Assembly (NCBI GenBank): GCA_963170055.1
Contig: CAUJGJ010000002.1
Span: forward strand, 3,518,846-3,582,845
Length of the DNA stretch: 64,000 bases
Direction: 5' to 3'
Source of the DNA: Halisarca cf. caerulea
Lineage: Eukaryota; Porifera; Demospongiae; Chondrillida; Halisarcidae
Part shown: positions 37,915-50,044 of the stretch, in pieces
Position numbering within the stretch: the first letter of the stretch is position 1
How the letters are laid out: each line of letters starts with the position of its first letter
The notes under the pieces: generated by a model
What the model saw: only the letters and a program-made list of their open reading frames with translations
The model's database searches: none
Told to the model about the DNA's origin: nothing
Translations under genes and position numbers: made by a program

Positions 37915-40261
37915 GGTTATGTTTGATTGTTTTATTGTTACGAGAATAGCAGCAGCATTTCCTTGATGCACTGCCACTGACACATGCTGTAGGAGATGGT
38001 ATGTGGACAGAGGGTCTCCACTTGCAGTCTTGATCCTCTGCCCAATGTCCCTCAGTAGTTCTAGAGCACTAGGACCAAAAGGTCCAGCTGTCTCTACAGC
38101 AGCATTAGAGAGGTGGGACTTTCTTGTCTCAGCTTCTGTAGCTATTACCCCAGGATCAACAATGGATAGATTAAGGTGTGAAGGGGAAATTGTGCCTGAA
38201 CAAGTGAAGTCCCATGCCAGGGAACGACCTCACTTCCATTGGACCAATGTGATCCCATCAGGCCTATTGCCAGTGGTAAGGCAAGAGCCCTGAGGTTCCA
38301 ATTGTGAAGGCACCCCAGCTGCTGACAGGGCTCTCTGGATGATGGCATTAATTGAGCTATGGCATGTCTGATGTCCCTGCTCTTCCTGCACCCAAGGCCA
38401 TGGGTGTCCATCTCATCCACAAATGTTCCACAATGCTGACATGGATGTGGGATGACAAGGGGCACTCCTATCCGGAGACCAACCGTGATTCTGATTACCT
38501 TGTCTTCCTTGTGAAGACCAAGTGAGGAGATTGGTGGTGCATCCAACCAGTATCCAGATTCCTTGGTAAATGTTGCAAGAAGTCGTGATCTATTCCGGCT
38601 GTTTGCAGGGGCTTATAGTTAATCAGCTTCTTCTGTATGTACTCCACCCTGACAGCATCCCATTCCTACTGCTTTATCCTGTCCACTCCTTTGTGGAGGT
38701 GGGTGATCATGGTCTCTTGACCATAACTGGATGGCTGATTCCAAGACCACTGGTGGCAAGTATGTATGAGGGCAGCAGGTATGTAATCAATAATTCATGA
38801 CAACCAACAGTATGCGGAGGTCAAAAAAGCACTAGGCACAAGCTCAGTTGTCATTCCGATCCCTGTACCCCCCACTCTCACTGGCAGTGGTGACTGTATC
38901 CACACAGCATGGGAGGACAGATCCACATTCAATACTGTGGACAGGGCATTACATAGTACTACATGGATCAAACTGGTGGAGTAAAGGTGACAGGAAACAG
39001 GGTACTGTTCGTAAGATGTACGTACAAACTTTTAGCAAGGCAAATACATGCTTTAACAGGAGAAGCGCATCATGCCTGGACAAGTGGTTCAACCTCTCAC
39101 TCATGGTTTTCAAGGATTCAATTTTTCCTTGGAGTACCACATTGATTGATGATGTATCACCAATAGAGGAACCAAGAAGGACAGCATCAGTGGACTTCAC
39201 CATTCTCATGCTCTTGAATGATTGTTACTGACATCAAGACATCTGATTAGCTCACTCTTTTGGAGATTGAGGCTCAGACCCAGCTTTTCTGCTTCTTCTT
39301 CAAACATGGACACATCCTCAATGAGTGTGTCATGGTCTCCTCCAATTGTCCCATCATCTAAATAACACTTTGAAGCTGGCCTTTAGCCGTAGCAGGACTG
39401 GGTGGATGGTTAGACAGAACAGCAGTAGACCCAGTGGGTCACCCTGCTGTACACCTTCTGCAGAGGGAATGATATTTCCTCCAAAGAGTAAACTTGATTT
39501 ACACAAGTAGCTGGAGTAAACACAACTAATGGGATACACTCAGGGGGAGAGGTAAATGCCATGTTGGAGTATGGCAGAAGGTGCTTAGACTGCAGAGCAG
39601 CCAAAGATTCATCATTATTAAATTCAGCAAAGGCCTCTGTAGAGGAGGCCAATTTGACTGCACCATGCAGTGAAATCCCCCTCCTCTGGCTTGGAGGAGA
39701 CCCTGGGCACTAGGCATTCCATTGGCACTGACACAGAAGAAGTTTTCCATGCCACACATGGTGTGCGATCTCTGGATTGGAGCTCAGATAGTGTCTCTGC
39801 CGCGATCTGGTGGTTCAACAGAGTAGACAAACTCCAACGCTGCCCCTTGAGAGAACGAACCCTTAAGCAGGACTTTGGAAAAAGGAACAACTGAGCCCAA
39901 AAATCAATCTTGTTAGAATCGGTAGTGAGGATGTTGATTATTTGTGATAATTTGGAGGCTGCATTATTTCTGGAGACCTGAGGGATCCGATTTATCACAG
40001 AGATGCGTGTGCCAGTCAGCATATCTATGAGGGGACCATAGAATAGGGTACAGGTGTCAAAATCAAAGTTGAATCGATATCTCCAACCATTGGTATAGCA
40101 GAGCTATTTCCATGAGATGCAGGTGGCTGTTTAGACCCCTGACAACGATTTTTTGCTGGGCCATGGTTCCTGATGAGCCCATCAAGGCGTATTTGCATAG
40201 ATCTTCGACAAACTGAGCACCTGCCACAAACACTGCTATAATCAGCATCATCTGACATGAT
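37915..40261 (-). pseudogene. RT-RLE retrotransposon (copy E7), diverged, with a different N terminus
   Basis: The N-terminal M-S-D-D at 40261 leads into a small C-x2-C-x2-C ... H ... C zinc-finger-like segment rather than the CXC domain of E1. The linker V-I-N-R-I-P-Q-V-S-R and R-V-R-S-L-K-G follow, but the RT fingers are largely deleted. V-Q-Q-G-D-P-L-G and, one frame over, C-Y-L-D-D-G-T-I-G remain (about 39345-39365). The thumb is frame-broken. The knuckle is C-Q-H-C-x9-H-G-L-G-C (about 38390-38445), then R-P-D-x15-D with a TGA inside (about 38260). The tail ends near 37940. Clearly older than E2/E3. Confidence 0.8.
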
Positions 40262-40594
40262 GATAGACCAAATTACAAGAGAAACAACAATGGCCACTCT
40301 AAATTGCCAAATGCTCATGGGCAAAATGATTGAAAACTCTAGCTGTCATTAAAAAAATGACCAAATTCGATTGATTTCAATTTGTATGCACGTATTTTGC
40401 CTATATACATGTTTAGCACAATAGAGTATATGCCCATGAAATTTGGTGCCTATATACCATAATTATACTCTTCCATCCAATAGTGTAACACATTGGAACA
40501 TTGTCTAATGATCATGTGGTAGTTGGGATGAATTTCAGATGTGTCAATAGAGAGATTTAGCACTACATAAAATGTTAGGTAATACGCTTTCTGT

Positions 40595-40963
40595 GGCAGC
40601 CCCTATATTGTTTTCATTTGGACTTCCGGTGTGTAACGGCAGCCCCTATATTGTTTTCATTTGGACTTCCGGTGTGTAACGCTCGTCCGATAATATAGAT
40701 TTGAAGAAAAGTCTTATAATAGAGAATTTATATAATAGTAATAGAGAAGTATGAATTTATACAGAAATGAGTTATAGGAATTGTTTTGAAAACAATTGCC
40801 AAATATGGCAATTGTTTTCAAAACAATCGTCCCTCAATCGTCCAGTTACAATAAACAGTATGTTCAATGAATGTTCAGCTGTGCACTAACCCTTCAATGT
40901 TTTGCAAGTAATTCGAGCGTGTGGGGCGGCAGCCCCCACGAGTTTTTAACTCGAATTACTTGT
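40595..40963. repeat. Dispersed repeat with two hairpins, copy 2
   Basis: Partner of 12673-13015. Its first 43 bp (GGCAGCCCCTATATTGTTTT...) are tandemly duplicated (40595 and 40638), and it lacks the (AT)n run of copy 1. The AATTGTTTTGAAAACAATTG hairpin and the GTGGGGC / GCCCCCAC stem are kept. Confidence 0.85.
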
Positions 40964-40997
40964 TGATTTTTGTACAATCTTTCAACTTGTACATGTA

Positions 40998-41215
40998 TAA
41001 GGTAAACCGTCCTAATTTGGGGCAGGCCCTAATTTGGGTTGCTTGAAACAAAACAGTAAACTGTGGCGCTCAGAAGGATCACACAGTTTTACTTTACTGA
41101 TCGAACTATACTCCATGCCATGCTTTGTACTCAAATGACAAGAATGCCACAGTTTATCATTTTGTTCGAAGTGACCCAAATTAGGACCTGCTCCAAATTA
41201 GGATGATTTACCTTA
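40998..41215. mobile_element. 218-bp hairpin MITE (TAAGGTAAACCGTCCTAATTT ends)
   Basis: The outer arms and an inner repeat of CCTAATTTGG pair with CCAAATTAGGA blocks at the right end; ACTGTGGC / GCCACAGT pairs further in. It is compact, non-coding, with TA at the borders. Confidence 0.85.
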
Positions 41216-41575
41216 TCAATCAATCAATTTTCTTAAAATGCACATGTATACAGCAACACTAGGGTACTACATATCCCCAATGAGGCACAGATAAAAAAAA
41301 TAAAAAAACAATTAATCATCAGAAGAAGTAGAATTCCCCGTGTCACCGGGTGCAGGTGCAAAATCCAACACCCCAAACATTGTCGACGGGATGCTGGAAT
41401 TTAGTTGTGTAGTTTTCTACATCTCCGAGGTTATAATGTAGTGTTACGAAGGTTGCAATGCAATCTACTTCGGGCACACGATAGATGAATACTAGAAAAA
41501 CTCGATCGCCCAATACTTTAGAGGATAATTGCATATAGATTGAGAGTATCGAGGATTTTATCGCTAGTATACTAT

Positions 41576-42055
41576 ATTATTATTATTATTATTATTATTT
41601 CCACAAGGGAGGTTGCCCCATCAGCCAAGGCTGGTATTAACGGGGAACCACAAATTCAAGTAACAGTAAATGATAATAGACTTAAGATTGGGAAGTGATT
41701 ATAATAAAAATTAATTAATTAGGTGGAATTTGAGAGAAAGAAAGAAAAAAAAAACAATACATAAGTGCATGATTGTGAAAAATGGGGTGAATTGTGGTAC
41801 TGATCAGATACTAGTAAAGGAACAGAGAAAAAAAATGATATCAGACATGTAACATGATTATCTACGAGTATAACCTATACAAATAATTAAGAAAAACACG
41901 TCCACGTAACATACGAGCAGATTGTACCAACGAATTCCAATCTTGGCCTCCCAAACTAACAAATGATTTAGCACCCTGATTTGTCTTAAAAGTAGGTAGA
42001 TAAAAATCATGTGGCCTCCGTGCATGCAACACAAATCAACTGCAGGCCATATCGA
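41576..42055 (-). pseudogene. LINE (CR1/L2-like) C-terminal tail with 3' UTR
   Basis: The minus strand near 42020-41860 reads A-R-R-P-H-D-F-Y-L-P-T-F-K, then G-A-K-S-F-V-S-L-G-G-Q-D-W-N-S-L-V and a stop, the typical LINE C-terminal signature (WN-SL). The 3' UTR ends with GGTTCCCCGTTAATACCAGC and a (TAA)n tail at 41576-41600. The same terminus occurs at 28570 and 52955. Confidence 0.7.
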
Positions 42056-42295
42056 CAATCTCTATGATCACGCCAAACATGGTTGTACCATAACTCACTT
42101 TACCGTGGCAGAAAGCACTCAAAACACAGTGACACTGCAGAGAAGCAAGGGCTGTCACCAATAGAAAAAGCAAATTCCGCATTTGGTCGGTAAACTAGCT
42201 ATAATAGGGAGGACAACCTATGGACAAACTATAGATAAAAATATTATACTATGACCGTCTGCACTCCCAAGCGAGCTCCCAAGTCATGTGAACTG

Positions 42296-43318
42296 CTAGT
42301 CTAGGAACCAGACCCATCACGCTCTATGACGTCATGACGTTGTCACAGGGTCACGTGTCCCCTAATATTTGCCCCCCTGGACACGCGCGTTCCTATAAGA
42401 TAGGATGTCCCCCGCACAAAATGTACTAGGACCGTGAGTCCCCCTAGGACGCATGGTCCTAGGAGAGATTGGCCTTTTCACCAACTATAGTGCAGGACTG
42501 AAAAATCAACATCATGGAAATAGGTATTGTAATTGATCTCAATATTAACAATATGTTAATGCAACCATCTCAGCTAGTGAATTTACATATGCATAAGGCT
42601 AGCTTTGATTGAGTCGGGATGAAAGGAGTGTCACTTCACACAAAATGTAATTTTAAGGTAAGTGAGGGGTGGCCTAGCAAGTCAGAAAATGCATGATGTA
42701 ACCTAACTACGTGAGTTGAGCACTAGCCAAACTGGCAGCAGAGTTCCATGGCACAATTAGCTCCAGGAGTCTGACTGATTTGCTTTCAAGCAGCACAATG
42801 TCCGGTCTGGCTGTTGTTATGGCTATACATTAGTAGGAACAGTAGCTGGTGGGGATTCATAGATACTGTGATTGGGGCTGGTCTAATCTGACGTAGCCAG
42901 ACCTCTTCTCGCCGTGACTGACAGAGACGTCAGTCACGGTGAGAATGGGTCTGACTACGTCAGACTAGGGCTAGTCCATCAAGTCCTCATCGAATGGTCA
43001 ACCTATATACCAAGGTGATCGCTGTGGCAGGATTGGAGAATGGCACTTCTTTCCATTTCACCACAGCTCTCCATTGGGTCTTCCTTCCTGGAGGAAACCA
43101 GCGCTGGAATAGAACATGACGCCGACGCCAGCTTAAATCTTAAAATTCGCCAGAGATTGAATTTATTCATATAAACTGCAGCACCCTGATTCTGGTAAGG
43201 GGACATGTAATCCTAAAGAGGGACATGGGATCCTTAGGATTCTATGTCCAGGGGGGACAGTTAATCTGGGAGACACGTGATCCTCTGACAACGTCACAGA
43301 GTGTGGTTCCCAGACTAG
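42296..43318. mobile_element. About 1-kb TIR element (CTAGTCTGGGAACCA ends)
   Basis: The left end CTAGTCTAGGAACCAGAC...GACGTTGTCACAGGGTCACG pairs imperfectly with the right end ...CGTGATCCTCTGACAACGTC...GGTTCCCAGACTAG. Inner blocks of GGACACG / CGTGTCC also pair. The interior has no transposase and hosts a smaller hairpin (42883-42968). Confidence 0.72.
42883..42968. mobile_element. Short hairpin MITE related to 191-263
   Basis: CTAATCTGACGTAGCCAGACC pairs with GGTCTGACTACGTCAGACTAG; the inner loop is itself a hairpin (CCGTGACTGAC / GTCAGTCACGG). GTAGCCAGACC and TCTCGCCG blocks are shared with the hairpin at 191-263. Confidence 0.8.
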
Positions 43319-43319
43319 T

Positions 43320-44190
43320 TTTTTCTTTGTTTGTTTGAACAATTATTATTACTCAAGTTATAGCAAGTACAATAGCATACATACTGTTAATGATAGAGTA
43401 AGTACAGCACTAAACAGACAAGAGAAAGTATTTCGAGTTAGCATTGAATTGGAATCTGCCCCTCAGAGCAGGCGAGGTTGATCCTGTCTCCATTAAAGGT
43501 GGCAGGGCGGTGAATAGCTGATCTTGACCCTCTAAGGCACATGATGGTGGATCTCAATAAAGAGAAAATGAGTTTGCATCTCATAGTGAACTGCAAAGAA
43601 ATATTCCGTTAGTCTCACGGCACCAGACCACTCAAAAGCAGGGGGTGGCCACTGCCTAAGCCCGACCTGCATGCACGTTCATACGAGGCCCATGCCAATC
43701 CAGGGTTATCGTAAACTTAAAAGCCACCATATCCTTAAAGGTCAGCAGATAGGGCTGAGGCTGTTATGCTCCACCCTTTGCCAATGTTATGCTTAGGAAT
43801 CTGCCCGACTATTCTCTTCTTATGCTGCAACTTTTCTCTTCTTCTTATTGTATTATGCAGCTATTGCAACATATTGTTAAGTTTTGTGTTGCGAAAGCTG
43901 AAGATTCAGTGAGAATATCAGAAAAGGCCTATAATGAAGACCAATCAATCTCCCATCTCTTTCATATATTCATATTCATATTCATTAATTTCTCCAAATC
44001 TTTACGAAAGGAAAGAAGATCGATTGGATGGGGTACACAGGAGGCAAGCCTATACTCTGTGCTCCCCAGACTACAGTACATGCAAACAATAATTAAAACA
44101 AACATGCAAGATGATAACATGCAGTTAACAAATTATAGACACATTGTAATATTTGGAATGTGGTTGTTAGCCAGAGCCTGGCTGAGGCTG
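43320..44190. other. Non-coding stretch, nothing recognised
   Basis: A 135-codon plus-strand open frame (43789-44196) lacks motifs and is low in complexity (F-I-F-I-F-I). I see no supported gene. Confidence 0.4.
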
Positions 44191-44193
44191 TGG

Positions 44194-44590
44194 TAGCTGG
44201 AAGGTTACCATGGCGACTAACCACAAAGGCTACAAGCCTGTTTGCGGTTAGCGGGACGTTATGTCCTCTTGGTTGCCTCGGTCGCTACCACGACCCCCCA
44301 CTGAATAATGGTCAACCACTTCTATCAGTTGTGGTTACAGTCCTGAAACCCCAAGTGCTACTGCATGGTTTTGGGATTGTATAAAAGGTATGTGGTCCAA
44401 TCAGTAAAGTGGGTATACCATACTGATGAGTTCCCAGAATAGACAAAACAGCTGTCTATGGTTCCCACTGCATGGATCACTGACCTGGATAGAGGTCGGT
44501 AACCATGGCAACCAAGAGGACATAATGTCTCACTAACCACAAACAGGCTTGTAGGCATTGTGGTTAGTCACCATGGTAACCTTCCAGCTA
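44194..44590. mobile_element. 397-bp foldback MITE
   Basis: Arms of about 115 bp: TAGCTGGAAGGTTACCATGG at the left and its near-complement CCATGGTAACCTTCCAGCTA at the right. The pairing extends through ACAAGCCTGTTTG and GTCCTCTTGGTTGCC. It is non-coding. Confidence 0.85.
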
Positions 44591-44599
44591 CATTGTAAT

Positions 44600-45480
44600 A
44601 TTATTGGATCAGAAGATGATTAAAGAGTGCATTCTTAAACATGGACAAGGACATATGATTGATAACATTACTAGGTATAAACAATTCCATAAGAAGGGTG
44701 CATTGATGAAATAAGAATATCTATAAGAATTAATTCTAGAGGATTGACAAATCAAATGACCATAGTGTCTTCCTTGGTGAACATTAACAGATAGATAGTT
44801 GCGCAGGGAAGGGTATATTTTATAAGCGAGACAGTTGGTAATAAGAGGCTGATTCTTATCAAAAGGAAGCCAATGTAGAGAGCTTAAAGACTCCTGGTAG
44901 GATTTGTTCCATTTCTTCTCCTTTTTTACCACTTGGTATCAATCCATCTGGCAACTCTTTTCATTCACTTTTTCTAGAGTCCTTCAACTGTCAAAGGATT
45001 CCAAGCTGACATTCCATATTCTAACATTGGGATAACAATGGCTTTATATGCTCTCTCTTTGCTGGTTTAATTTAGGGCAGTTACTCATTGTTCTCCTCAG
45101 TAAGGATAGTGTGTTGTTAGCTCAGGTTACTGTAGCTCTAACATGGCCTGTCCACTTGAGCTTCTTATCAATAACAACACCAAGGTATTTCATATTCTCC
45201 ACTTCCTCTTACACTGTAGCGTCCAGGCAGTAATTACACTGAATAAATGTTCTCTTATTTGTAATATTCATTACCTTTACACTTGGAGTGGTCAAGTTGC
45301 ATCTCTCGATCTGTCACTTCAGTCACCAGTTCTAGATAGCATGAAGATCATCTTGTAGCAAAGAACAGTCTTTTGAAGTGATACTACAGCACTAGATTTC
45401 TCACTCAGTGGATATGGCTGATTTCTGTCCCAAATGACTGGGCTGTCAGTGCAAGAGTCTGGGGAAGCCATTTTCCCCTA
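44600..45480 (-). pseudogene. LINE RT C-terminal fragment, decayed
   Basis: The minus strand around 45215-45110 reads M-K-Y-L-G-V-V-I-D-K-K-L-K-W-T-G-H-V and S-L-L-R-R-T-M, then L-E-Y-G-M-S-A-W-N-P, the post-palm signature of CR1/Jockey-type RTs. A following open frame (44932-44609) carries L-H-W-L-P-F and the terminal region. Stops and shifts interrupt it. A foldback MITE lies directly downstream. Confidence 0.7.
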
Positions 45481-46490
45481 TTGCTAATTATGTTTCCTTA
45501 TTGTATCTGTTTATTCCTGCATAATTCTGCCTTATTTAGGCACCCATTTTCTGGAAACTATGCCAGTATACTAGCCTCACCCCTATCAGTAGATTGCAAG
45601 CCAGTTTTGGACTAGAGGAAGCCAAGGTGTGATTGCATATGCAGAATGCAGGCACCCAGTATAAATAACTTGGATTGGAGCTTATAATTCTCCCTCCCTA
45701 ATAGGATTCCTAAATCCTCTCAAGGAGGAATTCTGTCAGCTTAACACCCTGACCCTTCTTTACTCGTTGGAGAAGGTTCATTGGGAAAGATGCCCTCCTC
45801 CACCATAGTCTCGTTCCCAGCCCCACTTCCGGCCACCATTTTATTCTTGCCAGGAATAGTGGGTCTGCCAACAATGGTGGGTAAATCCTGGCTTTTTGGC
45901 TGTTGCATCCCATGAGAAAGTTACATGACATTTTAGTCGCAAACCTTGTACAGCTGGTACACATTTGGGATGATTTATTACCATAGGATACAATGAGAGC
46001 TAGCATGAAACATCTTACTTAGTTAGGCCATAGATACACTGACCTACGCAACTGCATAGGTTAGTGTATCTATGATTAGGCAGAACTGCTTTTATTAAGC
46101 TCAGTGGGAATATAGGGGAGATCGGTGGAATGAGCGATAAATGCATCACTCTCTTGTGCATTTTGTGTCACTCTCCTGTCAATAATATCTACGTACCTAC
46201 AGTACCTGCCGACTACCTACACCAAGGACTAAATCCATTTTTGACCCCTTATCTCCTTTTTCATCTTCAACGTCAGCCAACAAAGTTGGCTCCAGGCCAG
46301 ACAGAGTCGCAGCATTGCCTGACACAATACACATGAGAAGAAAATAGCCAAGATTGAACAAAGCACAGACTACATAGATGTCAAGGGGAGATCCCAAGCT
46401 ACTGAATACAACCACATTTGTGAGGCCAGAAGCCAAGCAATCACAAACCAACACACGTGTATGCCAGTGGAAACTGACACGGCACCCATA
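45480..46490. other. Spacer with one small hairpin
   Basis: No gene recognised. A 46-bp hairpin (CATAGATACACTGACCTACG and complement) is at 46029-46074. Confidence 0.4.
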
Positions 46491-46492
46491 TA

Positions 46493-47615
46493 GAGTAAAA
46501 AATGCCAGTTCGGCCGGATACAAATTTGGCCACCTGATACTTCATACTTCTAAAGGCTATGAACTTATAATTCCTGTCAACCATAACCCTTTGTATGTTC
46601 TGGCTGCAGTTGGAAATTCAGGTGCTTCTGTTGTACCTTTCAGGAATAGGAGCAATTCACCTCCTGTGGCCAAATAAATGAATATTCGGCCACTTGTATG
46701 CAAAATCTGTCCGCACTTGTTTTCTCAACCGATCCAATTCAGAAGACTCTGAAATATTCACAGCAAATCACAATGTATGCCCCCTAATTTGGTATAAAAG
46801 TTCAGCTCCAAAGTGTTCAGGTAGGTTAGATCATAACAGACGATGTCACATACACTTGAAATCTGGCCTTGTGTGAATGCATATATGTATATATTTAATA
46901 TTATACTAATGTGAACATGAATTCACTGCATAGGCTGGCAACCCAGAACTATAGACACTATGCCAGAACCTTTTGCACTATTTGAATAAGGTCCTGCATG
47001 CATGAGGTGCATGAGTACCATGATCACGCACATTAAACAGTAGATTTATGTACATCAGCTAATTCTTGACAACCTACAAAAATCTTGTGTCTACAATACA
47101 TAAAATTACAAATTTATTGCAACATGCACACAGGAGATTATCCACAATAGTGCAAAAGGTTCTCTGGCACAGTGTCTATAGTTCTGGGTTACCACCCTAC
47201 GTGGTGAATTCACATTCTCATGAGTATGCATTTGCACAAGGCCAGATTTCAAGTGTATGTAACATCATCTGTTTTAACCTAACCTGTTCGAACACTTTGG
47301 AGCTGAAATTTTACATCAAATTAGGGGATGTACATTATGATTTGCTGTAAAAATTTTAGAGTTTTCCGAATTGAATCGGCTGAGAAAATAAGTGTGGACA
47401 AATTTTACATACAAACGGCCAAATATTCATTTATTCGGCCACAGGAGATGAATTGCTCCTATTCCTGAAAGGTACAACAGAAGCACCTAAATTTCCAACT
47501 GCAGCCAGTACATATAGAGGGTTATGGTTGACAGGAATTGTAAGTTCATAGCCTTTATCAGAATGAAGTATCAGGTGGCCAAATTTGTATCCGGCCGAAT
47601 TGGCATTTTTTACTC
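46493..47615. mobile_element. 1.1-kb palindromic (foldback) element, TA-flanked
   Basis: The two halves are inverted copies meeting near 47050. The ends GAGTAAAAAATGCCAGTTCG and CGAATTGGCATTTTTTACTC are flanked by TA. CTGGCTGCAGTTGGAAATT, TTTCAGGAATAGGAGCAATT and CAAAGTGTTC blocks pair throughout, and AACCCAGAACTATAGACACT pairs near the centre. No protein is recognised. Confidence 0.85.
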
Positions 47616-47639
47616 TAGACTACAGAGGTTTGTATATTC

Positions 47640-49330
47640 AGTACAACAGATCATACCCGTATACTGTACGTATATCAGGTAAGTTTTCCACTAAACTGAA
47701 GTCATCCTCCATTGCTGATACTCTAATCAATTACTTTGTTTCTGCATCTTCCTCTGTTCTGGATCGATACTCTCCTCCTCCTCCTCCTCCTACCAAGCAC
47801 ATGCCCTCCCCTATAAGTCTACTCCGTCCTTGGTTTCCATTTCCCCACTTGGTGTAAGATGCTCTTGCTCTGCTCAAACCAATGCTCTCCTGGACCTGAT
47901 GGTATTCCCGTCTCTGCTCTTATTGCTGATCAGTTGGTCATATGCTTCCCTCTTAGTTCTATTCTCAACTCTTCTATTGCTTCTGTCTTTCCTGAACCTT
48001 GGAAATGTGCATACGTAGATTAAGCCTTGTATACGTAAAGCCTGCATGTAGAGGCTTAACCCATGCACATTTCCAAGGTGGTGACCTTGCCTCTCCCACA
48101 AACTACAATCCCATCTCCTTATACTTCTTATATGCAGTAAACTTTTAAAAAATGTATTCAGCAGCAGCTTTCATTTCACCTTCAGTCTAAAAAATGCTAT
48201 CTTTCCCTATCGATCTGGCTTCCGTCCTTCCCATTTGACCCAAACACTACTTCTCCACTGCTTGGATAACTGGTATAAAGCCCTAGACTGGAAACATCCT
48301 GCTTCTGTTGGTGTTGTATTTCTTGACATCTCCAAAGCCTTTGACACTGTGAATCATGACCTATTTCTGGCAAAAATCATCCAACTTGGTGTAGCTCCTC
48401 CTGCTTCTGTTTGGTTTGATCTGAATTATCTAACAAATTGATTGTTCACAAAATACACATGTTAGTGACTCCTTTTCCTCTTCTGTTTTTCCCTCTTCTA
48501 GTGTCCCTCAAGGTTCTGTACTGGGTCCTTCTCTCTTCTCTTAATTTCTTCATAAATGACCTACCTTCCTACATGCCTTCCAATTCTATAGTCATATTTG
48601 CTGACGATACTGCAATTTACATCATTAGTGATAATGTTGCAAATTTAAATTCCTCCTTTAAATCTGCCTTGATCTGGCAAACCTGTGTATGTCAAACAAC
48701 TTATAAACTTGTGCTAAGTACATCAAAACCGAATTAAAGCTCCTTCACTCCTGCTGCAAGAAAAAAAAAACACTGGTTTATGTACAACTCTGCATTGATG
48801 GCAAGGCTGTTGAACAAGTTTGGGTCTTAATTCAAGTATCTTGGTATCTATATCAACATAGAGCTCTTACTTGGAGTGATCATATCAACCAGGTCTGTGG
48901 AAAGGTTTCCATAGTCTGAATCTTCTTAGAAGACTTTCTTGGTTTTTTCCCCACCCAGTTCTTCTCTTTTATCTTAAATCTTATGTCCTTCCATATTCAA
49001 TTACTGCAATGTTGTCTGGGATGGTTGTACACAAGGAGTCCTATTGTTTGGAATCTTTGTTGATCCAAATTTTCTTGGTAAGATAGTGCTACATATAGAT
49101 GGTGTGATTCCTCTTCCTCTGCTACTCTCAAGGTCCTTGGACTAACAACCCTCACTTCAAGAAGAAAATTACGTGCACATGGCACAATGTATGTTTTGAT
49201 GTTTGTCACACAAAGCTCTGGACTATCTTTCATGGCTCGTCACTTCTACTTCTATTTTCTCTCAACACAAAACTCATTCTCCTTCCACTTCTCAACTAAA
49301 TCTTTCCTCTGTCAAATCCTCATTTAATAA
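47640..49330 (+). pseudogene. LINE (CR1/Jockey-like) with RT, decayed
   Basis: From 47890 the frames read P-D-G-I-P, F-P-E-P-W-K-C-A-Y, then F-L-D-I-S-K-A-F-D-T-V-N-H (48330-48370), V-P-Q-G-S-V-L-G-P, I-N-D-L-P and catalytic F-A-D-D-T (48598-48612). A diverged thumb follows (K-Y-L-G-I). Frame shifts separate these blocks; near 48020-48070 a small inverted duplication (CCTTGGAAATGTGCAT / complement) is inserted. The 5' end abuts the foldback element. Confidence 0.78.
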
Positions 49331-49339
49331 TAATGATAA

Positions 49340-50010
49340 TGCTTCTTTGCACCGTTTGCCGTTCTGGCTTTTGCTGTCGAAGCCTCCCAGCCCATTCTTG
49401 CTATGGGTCTCTGGACAAAGATGTTTGCCAATTACGTGATGAGGATTTCATGTTTCATTACAAACATTTTGCAGTTTTTGACTGGGGTTTGTTGCTGTTT
49501 GGGTTTTTGGAATGTCCTCTTCTTTGCACCGTCTGCCATTCTGGCTTTTGCTGTTGAAGCCTCCGAGCCCATTCTTGCTATGGATCACTGGACAAAGATG
49601 TTTGCCAACGCGATGAAGATTTCATGTTTCATGAAGAACAATTTGCTGTGGTTGACTGGGGTTTGTTGCTGTTTGGGTTTTTGGAGTGTCTTCTTCTTTG
49701 CACCATTGCCATTCTGGCTTTTGCTGTTGAAGCCTCCGAGCCCATTCTTGCTATGGATCGCTGGACAAAGATGTTTGCCAACACGATGAGGATTTCATGT
49801 TTCATGAAGAACATTTTGCTGTGGTTGTCTGGGATTTGTTGCTGTTTGAGGCTTAGGAGTGCCTTCTTCTTTGCACCGTCTGCCATCATGGCTTTTGCTG
49901 TTGAAGCCTCCAAGCCCAATATTCTTGTTATGGATCACTGGACAAAGATGTTTGCCATGCTACGTGATGAAGAATTCGCATTTCACGAAAACAATTTTCA
50001 GTGGTTTGTT
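49340..50010 (+). repeat. Tandem repeat, four copies of about 175 bp
   Basis: The phrase GCACCGT.TGCC.T.CTGGCTTTTGC begins at about 49349, 49526, 49701 and 49875, spaced 177, 175 and 174 bp. Each unit carries TGGACAAAGATGTTTGCCA and GGGTTTGTTGCTGTTTG. Open frames run across units because lengths vary, giving hydrophobic strings, but no single frame stays conserved. A decayed satellite or a repeat from an unknown coding gene are both possible. Confidence 0.85.
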
Positions 50011-50044
50011 GAACTTTCTGTGGTTAAATTAATTAGGAATTAGG

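Noticed and set aside
40595..40963. Hairpin repeat as a CRISPR-like array
   Set aside because: There are only two dispersed copies and one 43-bp duplication; no regular spacer pattern.
43789..44196. 135-codon plus-strand frame
   Set aside because: Low-complexity Phe/Ile and Leu runs with no motif or splice sites.
46378..46677. 99-codon plus-strand frame reading into the palindromic element
   Set aside because: It crosses the border of the foldback element and has no recognisable domain.
48005..48077. Inverted GGAAATGTGCAT repeat as a separate MITE
   Set aside because: Short arms with no target duplication; more likely a local inverted duplication within the LINE.
49629..49919. 96-codon minus-strand frame through the 175-bp repeats
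   Set aside because: It follows the tandem repeat, has no motif and competes with equally long plus-strand frames.
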